Source: Marinobacter manganoxydans MnI7-9
GTDB lineage: Bacteria; Pseudomonadota; Gammaproteobacteria; Pseudomonadales; Oleiphilaceae
Assembly: GCF_000235625.1 (NCBI RefSeq)
Contig: NZ_AGTR01000080.1
Span: 124,001 to 188,000, forward strand
DNA length: 64,000 bases
Direction: 5' to 3'
The notes beneath the pieces are model-generated. The model was given only the letters and a program-made list of their open reading frames with translations, was not told the DNA's origin and ran no database searches. The first letter of the stretch is position 1, and every line of letters begins with the position of its first letter. Of this stretch, positions 27,243-36,510 are shown piece by piece. A program made the position numbers and the translations under genes.

Positions 27243-28463
27243 ATGATAACTAAATTATTGGATTATGTTGTGCTCATCCAAGTAGAAAAGTTTGCAAACA
27301 GAACATATGACGGCTACTCGCTGGAGCCATACTGGGTGATCTATAACGAACGCTGGAAGCCACCGTTGGCGCCACTTTTGTTTACTACATTTCTTGCCCG
27401 ATTCAACACTGTTTTCGAAGCCCGACTTTTCTCGAGTGGAGCAACGCAGAGAAATGGTGGAGAAAAAGTTGAATTAATTGAGAGGACGATATCTGATTCG
27501 ACGATTCGTGCCTATGTATATGCTCTCGCAAAATTTCTAAGCTACCTGGAGGAATGTCGCTTGGAAGACCAAACACCCGGTATGCATGCGTCAACCTCCT
27601 GCAGTGAAAGATTCGTGAATCACTATCTGAATGCAGTCCTCGCTCGCCGACTGAAGTCACCTTCATCGCTTGCCACCCATCGATCAGCGCTTATCGCTTA
27701 CTACAACTTTCTCCACTACATGGAATTTACGCCTCGTTTGAGATTGGAAATCTCTAGATGCACGAGGCAGGCAATGGCCGAAAGCAGTACCAAACAGCAT
27801 TACATCCAATACATACCTCGGCACTCACGCAGCGCATTGATTGGACATTGCCGCACTTTAGCTGAAAAGCTGATGATGCGAATGGGATTCGAGGTTGGCC
27901 TGCGGACCTCCGAGCTACCAGGTCTTCGCATACCTGCTCTGCAAAAACTATTTCTCCAACTTAACAATAAAGATTTTGAAAACGTCGAGCTGTTCAAATT
28001 CTGGTTAGAGGGCAGATATGCCAAAACAGGTAAGTCCCGATGGATCTATTTTGATCGTGAACTTCTTCGCGATATGCAGCGATACTACGAGACAGAGCGA
28101 CAATGGCTGATTGATGCCAGTGCAAGCAATCATGAAAGTTTTTTTCTCCGAACCGACCAAGGTGGCCTTGGCAAGGAAATCAGCAAGAGCCACGCCACAA
28201 ATGTTTTCAGGAAAAGAGCAAAAGCGGCGGGTCTCAAACCTGAATTTTCGTTTCATGATCTGCGTCATACATTTGCTACTGAGCTGTTTCATGAGGAAGT
28301 CACAGGCCCAGAAGGCAGAGAGACACGCTCCGAATCGGCAGCACTTATTGTCGTTGCACAGCGGCTTGGGCACTCCATAACCAAAAACGGTCATGCGCCA
28401 GAGGTGACGACTCGGTACATACGGATGCGCATACAGATGCAAGAAATGGAGGGGATCTTTTGA
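27243..28463 (+). CDS. Tyrosine recombinase, first gene of the recombinase operon
   Basis: A 406-aa site-specific recombinase with the full catalytic set: Arg in GLRTSELPGL (near residue 220), Lys in AKTGKSRWIYF (near 262), FHDLRHTFATE box (near 336), His in RLGHS (near 374) and Tyr in TTRYIRM (near 391). The N-terminal SAM-like core-binding domain covers about 75-185. It overlaps the next gene by TTGA. The arrangement of several coupled recombinases plus a small protein resembles Tn554-type TnpA/B/C and, from memory, the gamma-mobile-trio modules; I cannot confirm either by search. AT-rich codons contrast with the host. Confidence 0.87.
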   Translation: MITKLLDYVVLIQVEKFANRTYDGYSLEPYWVIYNERWKPPLAPLLFTTFLARFNTVFEARLFSSGATQRNGGEKVELIERTISDSTIRAYVYALAKFLSYLEECRLEDQTPGMHASTSCSERFVNHYLNAVLARRLKSPSSLATHRSALIAYYNFLHYMEFTPRLRLEISRCTRQAMAESSTKQHYIQYIPRHSRSALIGHCRTLAEKLMMRMGFEVGLRTSELPGLRIPALQKLFLQLNNKDFENVELFKFWLEGRYAKTGKSRWIYFDRELLRDMQRYYETERQWLIDASASNHESFFLRTDQGGLGKEISKSHATNVFRKRAKAAGLKPEFSFHDLRHTFATELFHEEVTGPEGRETRSESAALIVVAQRLGHSITKNGHAPEVTTRYIRMRIQMQEMEGIF

Positions 28464-30556
28464 CCGAATTTAACGACACGGTTAAGGAATCTTCCTATGA
28501 CGACGAAATGAGCAGGGCTTTTGATCAGACCTTGCCCAAATTAGTGGCATCAGCTGGCATCAGCTCAACCCGAATTGCTTTCAAAAGGCGATCTGGTGCA
28601 ACTGTAACGATCGAGTTGGAACACGACAATCAATATCACCGAGCCATATTCAAAACTTTTTACGCATCTTCTCAAACATCGTGGTTTAGAAACCTCACTG
28701 AGAGATCCCAGATAGACCGTTTTGAAACGTTCAAAGGCTTTGTAAATTGGCTGAACAACACTGAACACGAAACTTTTGAGGTCAGACGCTACCAATGCCT
28801 CAAAGACTACGAATCATCAAAGATGAACGACGAAGGTTGTAAGAGTTCTCCAATTAAATCTCTTATTCCCGCTTTCAAAGCCGGTCTCGGAAGCAAGTCT
28901 CTGACTGAGGAAGAATACTCCTTCATGACGACGCTTTTAAGACTGTCAAAAGCAGCCAGAAACGCAAATCCAGAGCCTTACACGCTTACAGACTGGCTCG
29001 CTTTGCCCTGGTTAAGATCGATTCTCGGTGAGCATAAATATTTGTCACTGGAGAGTCCCAGTCGGCTATTAACAAGCTTTCGCGTCACAGTGGCGGCGAC
29101 ACTATCTTACCTGCTCGAAGTACGAGCACGTTGGCAAAAACAGGCTCTGGGCATGACCGAACCACAACTCTCCCAAAATAGTTGGTTTGAGAGTTGGAAT
29201 ATCAACGTACTCCAGCGCTGTGGCGCTTTCGAAGCACATGGTGAGCCGGCGGATGATTTAACACGTCTGCTGTTACTCGACTTCACTAGGCCCGACAAGC
29301 AAGCCCAAATCAAACTCCTCATCGCGAGAGAAGGACTTGGAGGACTGAGGAGGAAGCCGTATGTCGACGGAAAGCCCACGCGACCATGGCAGCCTCCTGC
29401 TCTTTTTCACCCTGACTACCAGCATTCGTACTCTCCCTTGGAGGAGTGTCTAATGGCCTGGCTAGTAGCCTGCGAAACAGTGCAACCCACCGATATCAAT
29501 AAACTCAAAACCACTGATTACGCCTACGAACACAATTCTTCTGGCCGCCTAATTGCAATGCAATGCCGCTACTATAAAGGACGAGCGGGATCTTCACGTG
29601 AACCAGCCATGCTAATGGCCTCAGATTGCTGGACCAAAGCACAGTATGCTTACATCAATGGACTGCCATATGCTGGGAGGCTTTTTAGTTTCGATGTCTC
29701 CAGACAGAAACCAATGCCCAACATCACTGAAAACCCCAATAGCATCTCCAGGCACACAGATATGATATTGCTATGGAACCTATGGCAATTACCACAACTC
29801 CAATCCCGAATCGCTAACGCAACCAAAGCCGTCGGCACCCCAACAATATTTTTGGATGCTGTTTTGGCGCTAAAGGAAGGAAGTGAGACTTGGCATTCCA
29901 ATACAGGAAAAAGTAATGGAACCTTGGAAAACTATAGAAATTCCGTTTCTAGACCCCTACCCACAGTCTTATTCAGTCTGACTCATATAAAAACTACTGC
30001 GGTTCACGCTGGGTCGGATCAATACCGTGAGGGAGACCTTATCAATCACCACTCACATACGTCTCGGACAGAAAAACATTCTTACTTGACCGACGCAAAT
30101 AAGGATTTTGTAAACCGTGCAGGGCGAATCACACGCCTTATACTCAATGATCTTGAAAATGTCGTTTACCAGCCATCAGTCAGTTCGATGGCGAATGCCC
30201 TGAAAGATTTGGAGCTGCGCAGCCGAGTAATTGATGCCACAGGATCTGATAATGCTCAGGTTCAAACGCTCTACCCTCCTTCAAAGCAACACGAAACGGA
30301 CGGTCTGATAATTGTGCCTGACACTGTCGAACAGGCTCTAATGTTCATACATGCAATCGACCAAGCCGAGAATAAATATAAGCAACTGCTTACTGTTCGG
30401 CCAGACTGGGTAGAGCGAACCCTGCTGGTTCAGTTGGAGTGGATGACTCGCACATTGCAGAAGATGAGATCCGAAAGCGCCGCACGAGAACAGTATCGCA
30501 ACCTTAAGCCCCACCTCCCCCCCATGTTTGATCACTTTCTAGAGACTCAAGAATGA
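28460..30556 (+). CDS. Large recombinase-like protein, second gene of the recombinase operon
   Basis: A 698-aa protein beginning at TTG, overlapping the previous stop. It has no obvious enzyme signature over most of its length. Near residues 529-543 a segment reads HHSHTSRTEKHSYLT, resembling the last His and Tyr boxes of tyrosine recombinases. An upstream region (QPTDINKLKTTDYAYEH and CRYYKGRAG) could carry the Arg and Lys boxes in diverged form. I infer a degenerate or accessory recombinase, in the place of TnpB in Tn554-like elements. Translational overlaps at both ends show that it works with its neighbours. Confidence 0.6.
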   Translation: MTEFNDTVKESSYDDEMSRAFDQTLPKLVASAGISSTRIAFKRRSGATVTIELEHDNQYHRAIFKTFYASSQTSWFRNLTERSQIDRFETFKGFVNWLNNTEHETFEVRRYQCLKDYESSKMNDEGCKSSPIKSLIPAFKAGLGSKSLTEEEYSFMTTLLRLSKAARNANPEPYTLTDWLALPWLRSILGEHKYLSLESPSRLLTSFRVTVAATLSYLLEVRARWQKQALGMTEPQLSQNSWFESWNINVLQRCGAFEAHGEPADDLTRLLLLDFTRPDKQAQIKLLIAREGLGGLRRKPYVDGKPTRPWQPPALFHPDYQHSYSPLEECLMAWLVACETVQPTDINKLKTTDYAYEHNSSGRLIAMQCRYYKGRAGSSREPAMLMASDCWTKAQYAYINGLPYAGRLFSFDVSRQKPMPNITENPNSISRHTDMILLWNLWQLPQLQSRIANATKAVGTPTIFLDAVLALKEGSETWHSNTGKSNGTLENYRNSVSRPLPTVLFSLTHIKTTAVHAGSDQYREGDLINHHSHTSRTEKHSYLTDANKDFVNRAGRITRLILNDLENVVYQPSVSSMANALKDLELRSRVIDATGSDNAQVQTLYPPSKQHETDGLIIVPDTVEQALMFIHAIDQAENKYKQLLTVRPDWVERTLLVQLEWMTRTLQKMRSESAAREQYRNLKPHLPPMFDHFLETQE

Positions 30557-33237
30557 CAACTCTGACTGCTCGAGACGAATCGTTCCGGCTTGATGGTAGA
30601 GAACTCGACGCACGTTTGAGCGCGCTGCCTGGAAACCATAATAACTCTCTCATGGACGATTCGTGGTCGTTCATTGACCACAACAAATACCTTCACAACA
30701 TAAACTTTAACGAGACTTTGGCTCTTTCCCGTGCCTATCCGGAGTGGAAACATTTGAGGGGTGTCAACTCAGTATTGCTGGTCAAAGGTCTTTGGACATT
30801 ACTCGCCGAACATTTAACAATTTCGACTTACCCCCTTATTTTCCGAAACCTCATGCTCTGGATGTGGGCCATGGCAGAACATAATGCCGATGTCATCACC
30901 CGTGAAAACCTTCCAAACCTCATAAAATTTGTTTTGACTCATACTTGGTCTCGCGAAGGTCCAGTTCCATCAAGAGTATTAAAGGGCAAGCTGACACTCC
31001 AGAGGCCAACCTTGCAAAACCTGAAAACAGTTTGTGAGGAAATGGGGTTACCCTTAATCAGCCGAAAAATCTCAGAAGCGCAGGTTAGCGCTACCTTAAA
31101 AACACTTATTCCCGAAATAGCAGACGGCGAGCTCACTTACCAAGACTGGAGGCAAGGGAAAAGCTTTAACCTACTTACGCTGGATCACGGTCGCTATTAC
31201 GTGGAGCACTGTCTGAACTTTTTCGAAGAACATGCTCCACTCGCTATAGCCCTGCGACAAACACAACAAGAATTGCCGAAAATTGCCAAAAAACTCAAGA
31301 TCAAACCTCAAACACTGAAAGCCATTCTACCCCGGATTCTCGAAGGCAATTCCCCTGAGGAATTTTCTTCGCTAAGTCCGAGATATATCCGCCGCATCCA
31401 GCCAGTCGTGCTCAAACATTTCTGGTCTCTCCATCGGCAGACTCGCTTTGAATGTAAGCTCTTGGAAGAGGATATATTGAGAGAAATCGCATTCAAATTT
31501 CGATTGGCCGCGTCTCCAGACAACGTAGACCGCTTGCGAGTTGTGATTTGGAACTGGCTTCAGACTCGTGACCAGAAAGAAACGCAGCGCCTCCTTCACG
31601 GATGTCACGAAGACGTGTCATGGTCTTCTTTTTTAGAGGCATTGAACGAAGTCAAACAGCGATGCGATGACATGCCCAATTTTTCGCCCACGGTTGCATT
31701 TTTTAAGTCTTTTGACCTTCCACCGGAGGGAGCTGTACACGAAACTAAAGCAAATAAACGAGGCCTGCTGGGACAATTTATTAACCGAGTCGCAAAGGCC
31801 GGATTAACCAACGTTGCGGCATTAACAGGGTGGCGGAAAAGCGAGTTCGGTTTCCCTTTTACGGCGATTCAGCAAACTCACAACAAAGACAAACTTGATG
31901 AGTACGCCTTTCCTCACCGATACCAGATCGATTGGTATGTGCACAAAACCAATGGGCAAGTCCGTGAATTACGTGAGGTGACTTTCAGCACAATTACAAT
32001 TATTGAACGACTAAAGCGCCTTAACTGCACGGGGGAAAATCAACCATGTCTGTATTCAACGAAATCTTCGAAGAGAAATCAATTCGATTCCAGTATAGCG
32101 GTTAATATCGCTGTTACAGCACTGTGGCCTCATTTTGTTTTTAAGTATCCAGGTTTCGAGGCGATCGACGACTGGAAATCATGGCAAACACTGACCCAAA
32201 TCGAAGCCTCGGGCAACGTTCTTACAATGGCACAACATCAGGAACGAGAGCGCCTTCTTCAAATTAAAGGCGCCGCGGAGTGGAACAGTTTCACCGTAGA
32301 CGAAAATTTACAGGAGGCCCGGCGACAGGTTCGCGAACAATGGCCAATGCTCTCGTTTGCATGGACCAAGAACAGTGAAGCTAGCGATTGGGTATTACAA
32401 TATCGGCACGGCGTATTGCGCTCCGATTGGGCTGCACTTCTTGATACTCAACTCTCCGATGAAACCAAGACCTGGCTGTCCTCATTAAGCGACAAAGAAT
32501 GCAAATCCAATGCAGTAGTTGGAAGAGTGCTGATGAACGAGCTATTGGCTGAGGCGCTGTATCCGAGCCCTCATGCGTTTCGGCATATGTGGGCTGAGGC
32601 TATTTATCGGCGTTTTGATGGGGATGCCGGCTGGATGATTCGCTCCCAGTTTAAGCACATTAGTCGCACCATGTGGCTCTCCTATATCCGCAACAAGGAC
32701 AACCGCGCAGGCCATCAGCGTGCAAAACTCAGGGTAATCCACTCGTTAGTAAGAAACTACATCCAACACCACGGAGAGGGATACGCTGGTCAGATGAACA
32801 AGCTGCTTCGGCGACTATCACGTTCAACCCAGGTACTAAGTTCCGAGCAGCAAATGGAGCTCGCAGACCAATTGGCGACAAAGGAAATCGAAAACATTAA
32901 AGCTAATCCTTGGGGCTACTGCCTTCTGATGCGCCGGACGCGCCACAAAGCCAAATGCGCTGAAGGTGGCGAACCGATGCGCCACAATGCGTCGCCAGAA
33001 TTATGCCTCGGATGCCTCCACAATTTCATGCAGACCCAGAATGTAGAGTGGATGTTGCTTACAATTATTCACCATGTCGAGGCCCTCAATGATCCTGTTG
33101 TACCGGGTATTTTCAAGCACTCCTCCTACGAACTGGTTAGCAATACTGCACGCCATCTCCGAACACTAAACGCAACACACGAAGCACTCCCGGAATTGGA
33201 GACCGCCCTAGAGAACTATCGATTGAGGGCTGCATGA
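30553..33237 (+). CDS. Large tyrosine-recombinase-like integrase, third gene of the recombinase operon
   Basis: An 894-aa protein. The C-terminal third holds recombinase boxes: Arg in LTGWRKSEFGF (near residue 425), PHAFRHMWAEA (near 673, the HxxRH box), and KHISRTMWLSYIR (near 701-713) with the putative nucleophile Tyr. A cysteine cluster, CAEGGEP...LCLGCLHNF around residues 797-822, may form a zinc site. Its ATG overlaps the previous stop as ATGA, and its stop overlaps the next start. Size and position fit a gamma-mobile-trio-type integrase, from memory and unverified. Confidence 0.68.
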   Translation: MTTLTARDESFRLDGRELDARLSALPGNHNNSLMDDSWSFIDHNKYLHNINFNETLALSRAYPEWKHLRGVNSVLLVKGLWTLLAEHLTISTYPLIFRNLMLWMWAMAEHNADVITRENLPNLIKFVLTHTWSREGPVPSRVLKGKLTLQRPTLQNLKTVCEEMGLPLISRKISEAQVSATLKTLIPEIADGELTYQDWRQGKSFNLLTLDHGRYYVEHCLNFFEEHAPLAIALRQTQQELPKIAKKLKIKPQTLKAILPRILEGNSPEEFSSLSPRYIRRIQPVVLKHFWSLHRQTRFECKLLEEDILREIAFKFRLAASPDNVDRLRVVIWNWLQTRDQKETQRLLHGCHEDVSWSSFLEALNEVKQRCDDMPNFSPTVAFFKSFDLPPEGAVHETKANKRGLLGQFINRVAKAGLTNVAALTGWRKSEFGFPFTAIQQTHNKDKLDEYAFPHRYQIDWYVHKTNGQVRELREVTFSTITIIERLKRLNCTGENQPCLYSTKSSKRNQFDSSIAVNIAVTALWPHFVFKYPGFEAIDDWKSWQTLTQIEASGNVLTMAQHQERERLLQIKGAAEWNSFTVDENLQEARRQVREQWPMLSFAWTKNSEASDWVLQYRHGVLRSDWAALLDTQLSDETKTWLSSLSDKECKSNAVVGRVLMNELLAEALYPSPHAFRHMWAEAIYRRFDGDAGWMIRSQFKHISRTMWLSYIRNKDNRAGHQRAKLRVIHSLVRNYIQHHGEGYAGQMNKLLRRLSRSTQVLSSEQQMELADQLATKEIENIKANPWGYCLLMRRTRHKAKCAEGGEPMRHNASPELCLGCLHNFMQTQNVEWMLLTIIHHVEALNDPVVPGIFKHSSYELVSNTARHLRTLNATHEALPELETALENYRLRAA

Positions 33238-33749
33238 TGGTAATGGGGTATCTGAAAGATCGTTTAGAGAAAGCAGCTAAAGAAACAGGGGAAAATCCCC
33301 CGAGCTGGGTATCGGAAAAAAACGCCAGCGGGGCGGCATGGAAATGTGTTGAGGAGTTAAGACGCGAAAAGGAACTCTTTATAAGACGCCACCGAACAAG
33401 CACCGATTTCTCAATTAAGAAACACTATCAAATTAAAGGTTCTGAGGTAGCAAGGACGCTGGGAATGAATCGATCCGCCCTGATGAACACCTCAAGTTTT
33501 TCAGGCGATCTAGCACAGTACATTGAGGCAGTTAACTCAGAACTGGAAAAGGCAAAAAACGAAAAGCTGAGACGGGCTCAAAGTCCTACGCCAGGCGGAA
33601 TGCATCGGAGCAAGAAAGAGGATTTGATTGAACGAGTCCGATTAGCCGAACATCGTTATGATGAGCTGAAAATGCGGCTCGAAGAGCCGCTGAATGAAAT
33701 ATATGACGAGCTTCCTCTCCCGATAAAAAAGAAACTAGGGATTGCCTGA
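33234..33749 (+). CDS. Small accessory protein, fourth gene of the recombinase operon
   Basis: A 171-aa, highly charged protein starting with an ATGA overlap. Residues 66-85 (KGSEVARTLGMNRSALMNTS) look like a helix-turn-helix, and residues 95-160 are coiled-coil-like. Position and size match the small DNA-binding partner (TnpC-like or GmtX-like) of multi-recombinase elements. It likely directs the recombinases to DNA; that is inference from layout. Confidence 0.6.
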   Translation: MMVMGYLKDRLEKAAKETGENPPSWVSEKNASGAAWKCVEELRREKELFIRRHRTSTDFSIKKHYQIKGSEVARTLGMNRSALMNTSSFSGDLAQYIEAVNSELEKAKNEKLRRAQSPTPGGMHRSKKEDLIERVRLAEHRYDELKMRLEEPLNEIYDELPLPIKKKLGIA

Positions 33750-33978
33750 GCAATAATGAGTAATGGCTGAACGAGTTGATATCGGCCATTGGGACATTGC
33801 AATACCTTGAACAAAGTACTGTTTAGGCAATTTTGTAGAAAGTTCTTTTGCACGTGGCGGTCAATTCCCATATTGCCGGATCTAAGGGTCTGCGAGCCAC
33901 GGCGCCGCAAAGCCGCGAAAGACGATGAAGTGCGAGTAGAATCACAGACCTCCTGCATTTCCGAAGAGAATTAATCAA
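33750..33978. other. Intergenic, promoter of the second ion-channel gene
   Basis: This 229-bp AT-rich stretch separates the recombinase operon from the complete ion-channel copy. I see no gene or strong terminator here; a short open frame (33789-33974) has no recognisable content. It may carry the promoter that drives the replacement channel. Confidence 0.4.
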
Positions 33979-34797
33979 ATGGAATCAAATGCATACTCTC
34001 AGTCCCTTGTTTTTTCCAAGTTGCGAAGCATTGAGGCGAGCCCAATTTTTCAGGGCGTAGTTATCGCAATCATTGTGCTATCGGCTCTAACTATTGGCGC
34101 TAAAACCTACGACCTACCTCCGATATTCGAGAAATCGTTGACGTTTTTTGACAATGCAATCACAGTATTTTTTTTGTTAGAAATTCTGTTCCGATTTTCC
34201 GCCTGCCCAGTAAAACGTCGTTTCTTTCTCGATGGCTGGAATATTTTCGACACTCTCGTGGTCATTGGTAGCCTCGTCCCCTTGGATAACTCAGAAGCGA
34301 TTCTGCTAGGGAGACTACTCCGAATATTCCGAGTGTTGCGGCTAGTCTCTGTCGTCCCGGAACTAAGATTTTTGATTAATTCACTGCTCAAAGCTATTCC
34401 CCGCATGGGATACATCGCCCTGCTGATGTTCATCATATTTTACATCTATGCCGCAATGGGCTCGATGCTCTTCGCTAACGTGGACGAGTTTCTCTGGGGT
34501 GATTTATCCATTGCGATGCTCACGCTCTTCCGGGTGGCAACCTTTGAGGATTGGACAGATATAATGTATCAGACGATGGAATTCTATCCGCTGAGCTGGA
34601 TCTATTATTTGACGTTTATCTTCTTAACTGCATTTGTATTCCTGAACATGATGATCGGTGCCATTCTGGAAGTAATGAGCGAGGAACAAAACGCCAAACA
34701 GGCTCAGGACGCTCATGATGAAAGAGATGAAATTACTCGTCAGCTACGACAGGTGCAGGATCAACTAAAAGAGTTGACAGAGAAAATTGGGCGGTAG
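33979..34797 (+). CDS. Ion-transport (voltage-gated channel-like) protein, complete diverged copy
   Basis: A 272-aa cation-channel-like protein with six helices (S4: GRLLRIFRVLRLVSVVPELR; pore: TLFRVATFEDWTDIM; S6 followed by a C-terminal coiled coil, EITRQLRQVQDQLKELTEKI). About four-fifths of its first 195 residues equal the truncated gene at 26594, but the DNA is strongly diverged and AT-rich like the recombinase genes. It therefore looks element-borne, supplying an intact channel where integration broke the resident one. Start ATG 33979 follows GAAGAGA. Ion selectivity is not evident. Confidence 0.85.
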   Translation: MESNAYSQSLVFSKLRSIEASPIFQGVVIAIIVLSALTIGAKTYDLPPIFEKSLTFFDNAITVFFLLEILFRFSACPVKRRFFLDGWNIFDTLVVIGSLVPLDNSEAILLGRLLRIFRVLRLVSVVPELRFLINSLLKAIPRMGYIALLMFIIFYIYAAMGSMLFANVDEFLWGDLSIAMLTLFRVATFEDWTDIMYQTMEFYPLSWIYYLTFIFLTAFVFLNMMIGAILEVMSEEQNAKQAQDAHDERDEITRQLRQVQDQLKELTEKIGR

Positions 34798-34871
34798 CGG
34801 ATGAGCCATGGACCTGCCCCAGTGCAGTCGACACTCCTAGCCTAGGTACCAGCTATGCATGACCTCGTTAC

Positions 34872-34876
34872 AGTAC
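34872..34876. repeat. Target-site duplication AGTAC, left copy
   Basis: AGTAC directly abuts the left TGTGG end of the 17-kb element. The identical AGTAC follows the right end at 51931-51935. Five bp is the duplication length of Tn7-family transposition. Confidence 0.85.
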
Positions 34877-35033
34877 TGTGGGCTTGAAATAAAGTTGGTA
34901 ACAAATCAGCGCCGAAGGCCGCATAAAATGGATTTGCGAACACGACCCTGGAAAATAGAATAGGTAACTTTTGGCAAAAATTCGCTGTTCAAACGCCGGA
35001 AAGCCTGCAACCCGTACTAATAAAGTTGGTAAC
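34877..35033. repeat. Left end of the Tn7-type element with three spaced binding-site-like repeats
   Basis: Three direct 15-bp motifs: AATAAAGTTGGTAAC at 34888-34902 and 35019-35033, and the variant AATAGAATAGGTAAC at 34954-34968. Their regular 65-66 bp spacing and the terminal TGTGGGC resemble Tn7 left-end TnsB sites. Confidence 0.82.
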
Positions 35034-35056
35034 TTTGTACCGTTTTCCAATCCTGT

Positions 35057-35428
35057 TTAGTTGTCAGCCCTGGCTGTGCGAATAAGGTATCCATTCGGGC
35101 GAGCAATGGTGTAACGGTCGTTGTCCCTGGTAACGGTCCAGGTTTCCTGAATCTTTCGGTCATCAACCAGAAGCGTTACCTGTACTCGGTCGTTACCAGT
35201 TAGGAGAGTGCAACCTGGTTCATCATTACTGGGGTCGTTGTCTCCGAACCCGGTTTCACAGTGATCAGGTCCAAACACTCTTGCGGTTCGGTCGTCGTCA
35301 ATTTGAACTTCGATCCCAGCACCGAGCATGACATCCGGCTTCGGCTGGTTATCCATGATTTCCTGAACCTGGTCGCAACCCACGAGCATCGTCAAAAGAG
35401 CTGCCAGCAACCCCTTCATTGGCATCAT
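35057..35428 (-). CDS. Hypothetical lipoprotein (array gene)
   Basis: A 123-aa predicted lipoprotein: MMPMKGLLAALLTMLVGCDQ with lipobox LVGC, then a soluble domain with FGPDHCETGFGDND and a later Cys (GCTLLTG) that could form a disulphide. The start was placed at the ATG after the boundary motif rather than at 35452, because the motif normally lies between genes. It is the last gene of the array, next to the left transposon end. Family not recognised. Confidence 0.6.
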   Translation of the reverse strand: MMPMKGLLAALLTMLVGCDQVQEIMDNQPKPDVMLGAGIEVQIDDDRTARVFGPDHCETGFGDNDPSNDEPGCTLLTGNDRVQVTLLVDDRKIQETWTVTRDNDRYTIARPNGYLIRTARADN

Positions 35429-35451
35429 CTGCTTACCCTTCCGGACTCCCA

Positions 35452-35697
35452 TTACTCATAAATTGCGCATACGCCAATTGCTTGCCAGTCGGCTTCCCTT
35501 GGCTCAAAACCATCAACCCATGGCCACTCAATGTTTACATCCATCGTCTCGGAAGCAAAATCGCAGCGCTCGTGATTGATGAAATCTATTTCCCAATCAC
35601 CATCCTGGTACGCGAAAGCACAAACTTGATCAAACCCGTTCGGCACCGTCGGTAGATTGAAGCCTGGCTTTACTTTCGTATGCTCTTTAGTCGCCAT
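35452..35697 (-). CDS. Hypothetical small protein (array gene)
   Basis: An 81-aa acidic, Trp-rich soluble protein (EWPWVDGFEPREADWQA) with a good GGAGGGG ribosome site. It lies between two boundary motifs, with its stop touching the next one. No family recognised. Confidence 0.55.
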   Translation of the reverse strand: MATKEHTKVKPGFNLPTVPNGFDQVCAFAYQDGDWEIDFINHERCDFASETMDVNIEWPWVDGFEPREADWQAIGVCAIYE

Positions 35698-35721
35698 AAC
35701 ACCCCTCCTGTCGGATTCCCA

Positions 35722-36039
35722 TCATAAAATTGTCGTTCGCTTCGATACTCGCCATCCGGTCTTATGGCCAAGCCATACCAGGACAGCGGCCACAACCAAT
35801 GAGCAGCCCATCACGAGACCAAACCCAAGAAGTCTCAGAAAAGCATCTTGCAACTCATCCACCTGGCTAGCAGACATATCGACTGCCACCAGGGACACGC
35901 CACAGAAAACCAAGAACGGGGCGAGGTAAAAGATCTTAGTCAATGGCCACCGCCGCTGTTCTGCAACTCCCGCGAGGACCGACACTGCGAGTCCGACTAC
36001 TAGGAGCCCCGCTCCGATAAATGCCATATTGTCTATCAT
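35722..36039 (-). CDS. Hypothetical three-helix membrane protein (array gene)
   Basis: A 105-aa protein with hydrophobic segments at residues 6-24, 36-52 and 70-90. It follows AAAGGGG and a boundary motif and ends in the next motif. The C-terminus is basic. No family recognised; small membrane proteins of this kind are common cargo. Confidence 0.55.
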   Translation of the reverse strand: MIDNMAFIGAGLLVVGLAVSVLAGVAEQRRWPLTKIFYLAPFLVFCGVSLVAVDMSASQVDELQDAFLRLLGFGLVMGCSLVVAAVLVWLGHKTGWRVSKRTTIL

Positions 36040-36063
36040 GCTAAGCCCCTTTGCCGGATTCCA

Positions 36064-36252
36064 TCATTCTATTTTGTTAGGGACACACACCCAGCTCGCT
36101 AACTCTTTGTCAGAACCATCAAGGCCTGCCTTCCAGGTGTCGCCCGCATGTTCGCAAGCAGGCTGTGACGCAAAATCGCTGACGCTATGAATGGCTTTGC
36201 CGTCGTAGGAGGTGCCCGCATTGGCGAGTGTCAGTATCAAGATCCATTTCAT
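36064..36252 (-). CDS. Hypothetical small exported protein (array gene)
   Basis: A 62-aa protein with a short hydrophobic start (MKWILILTLANA), probably a signal sequence, and two cysteines (PACEHAG and WVCVPN) that may pair in the periplasm. It has GGGGTAAAG upstream and boundary motifs on both sides. No family recognised. Confidence 0.5.
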   Translation of the reverse strand: MKWILILTLANAGTSYDGKAIHSVSDFASQPACEHAGDTWKAGLDGSDKELASWVCVPNKIE

Positions 36253-36282
36253 AAATCTTTACCCCGGCGAATTCCCATATCG

Positions 36283-36510
36283 TCAAACAAACTTGAGGGA
36301 CGAGATTTTTACTACCATGTAACTGTTTCCCGGTAGCATTACTGCGACCCCGCCATCCAGACAGCCTTCTGAATTCCACTCGATGTTCGCAAAGGCGAAT
36401 TCCAGATCCGATCCAACCAAATCCTGATGGTCTTTGGATTCCAGCACCGTCCCTTGTACCGTCGCGGCCAAAATATCAGCAGGGTTTATGCCTTTTAGAT
36501 TCATCATCAT
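36283..36510 (-). CDS. Hypothetical small protein (array gene)
   Basis: A 75-aa protein starting at a triple ATG immediately after the boundary motif copy at 36512-36519. Its start overlaps the end of the truncated EexN-like frame. Beta-rich by inspection (LEFAFANIEWNSEG, GNSYMVVKISS). No family recognised. Before capture of the ICE fragment it would have directly followed the broken membrane gene at 50056-50310. Confidence 0.5.
   Translation of the reverse strand: MMMNLKGINPADILAATVQGTVLESKDHQDLVGSDLEFAFANIEWNSEGCLDGGVAVMLPGNSYMVVKISSLKFV

Noticed and set aside
34877-35033. CRISPR array from the repeated AATAAAGTTGGTAAC
   Set aside because: There are only three copies on one side, with 50-bp unequal spacers, inverted partners at the other end and flanking AGTAC. 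They are transposon ends.
34868-35050. A 60-codon minus-strand open frame
   Set aside because: It crosses the left transposon end and its binding-site repeats, and has no recognisable protein features.
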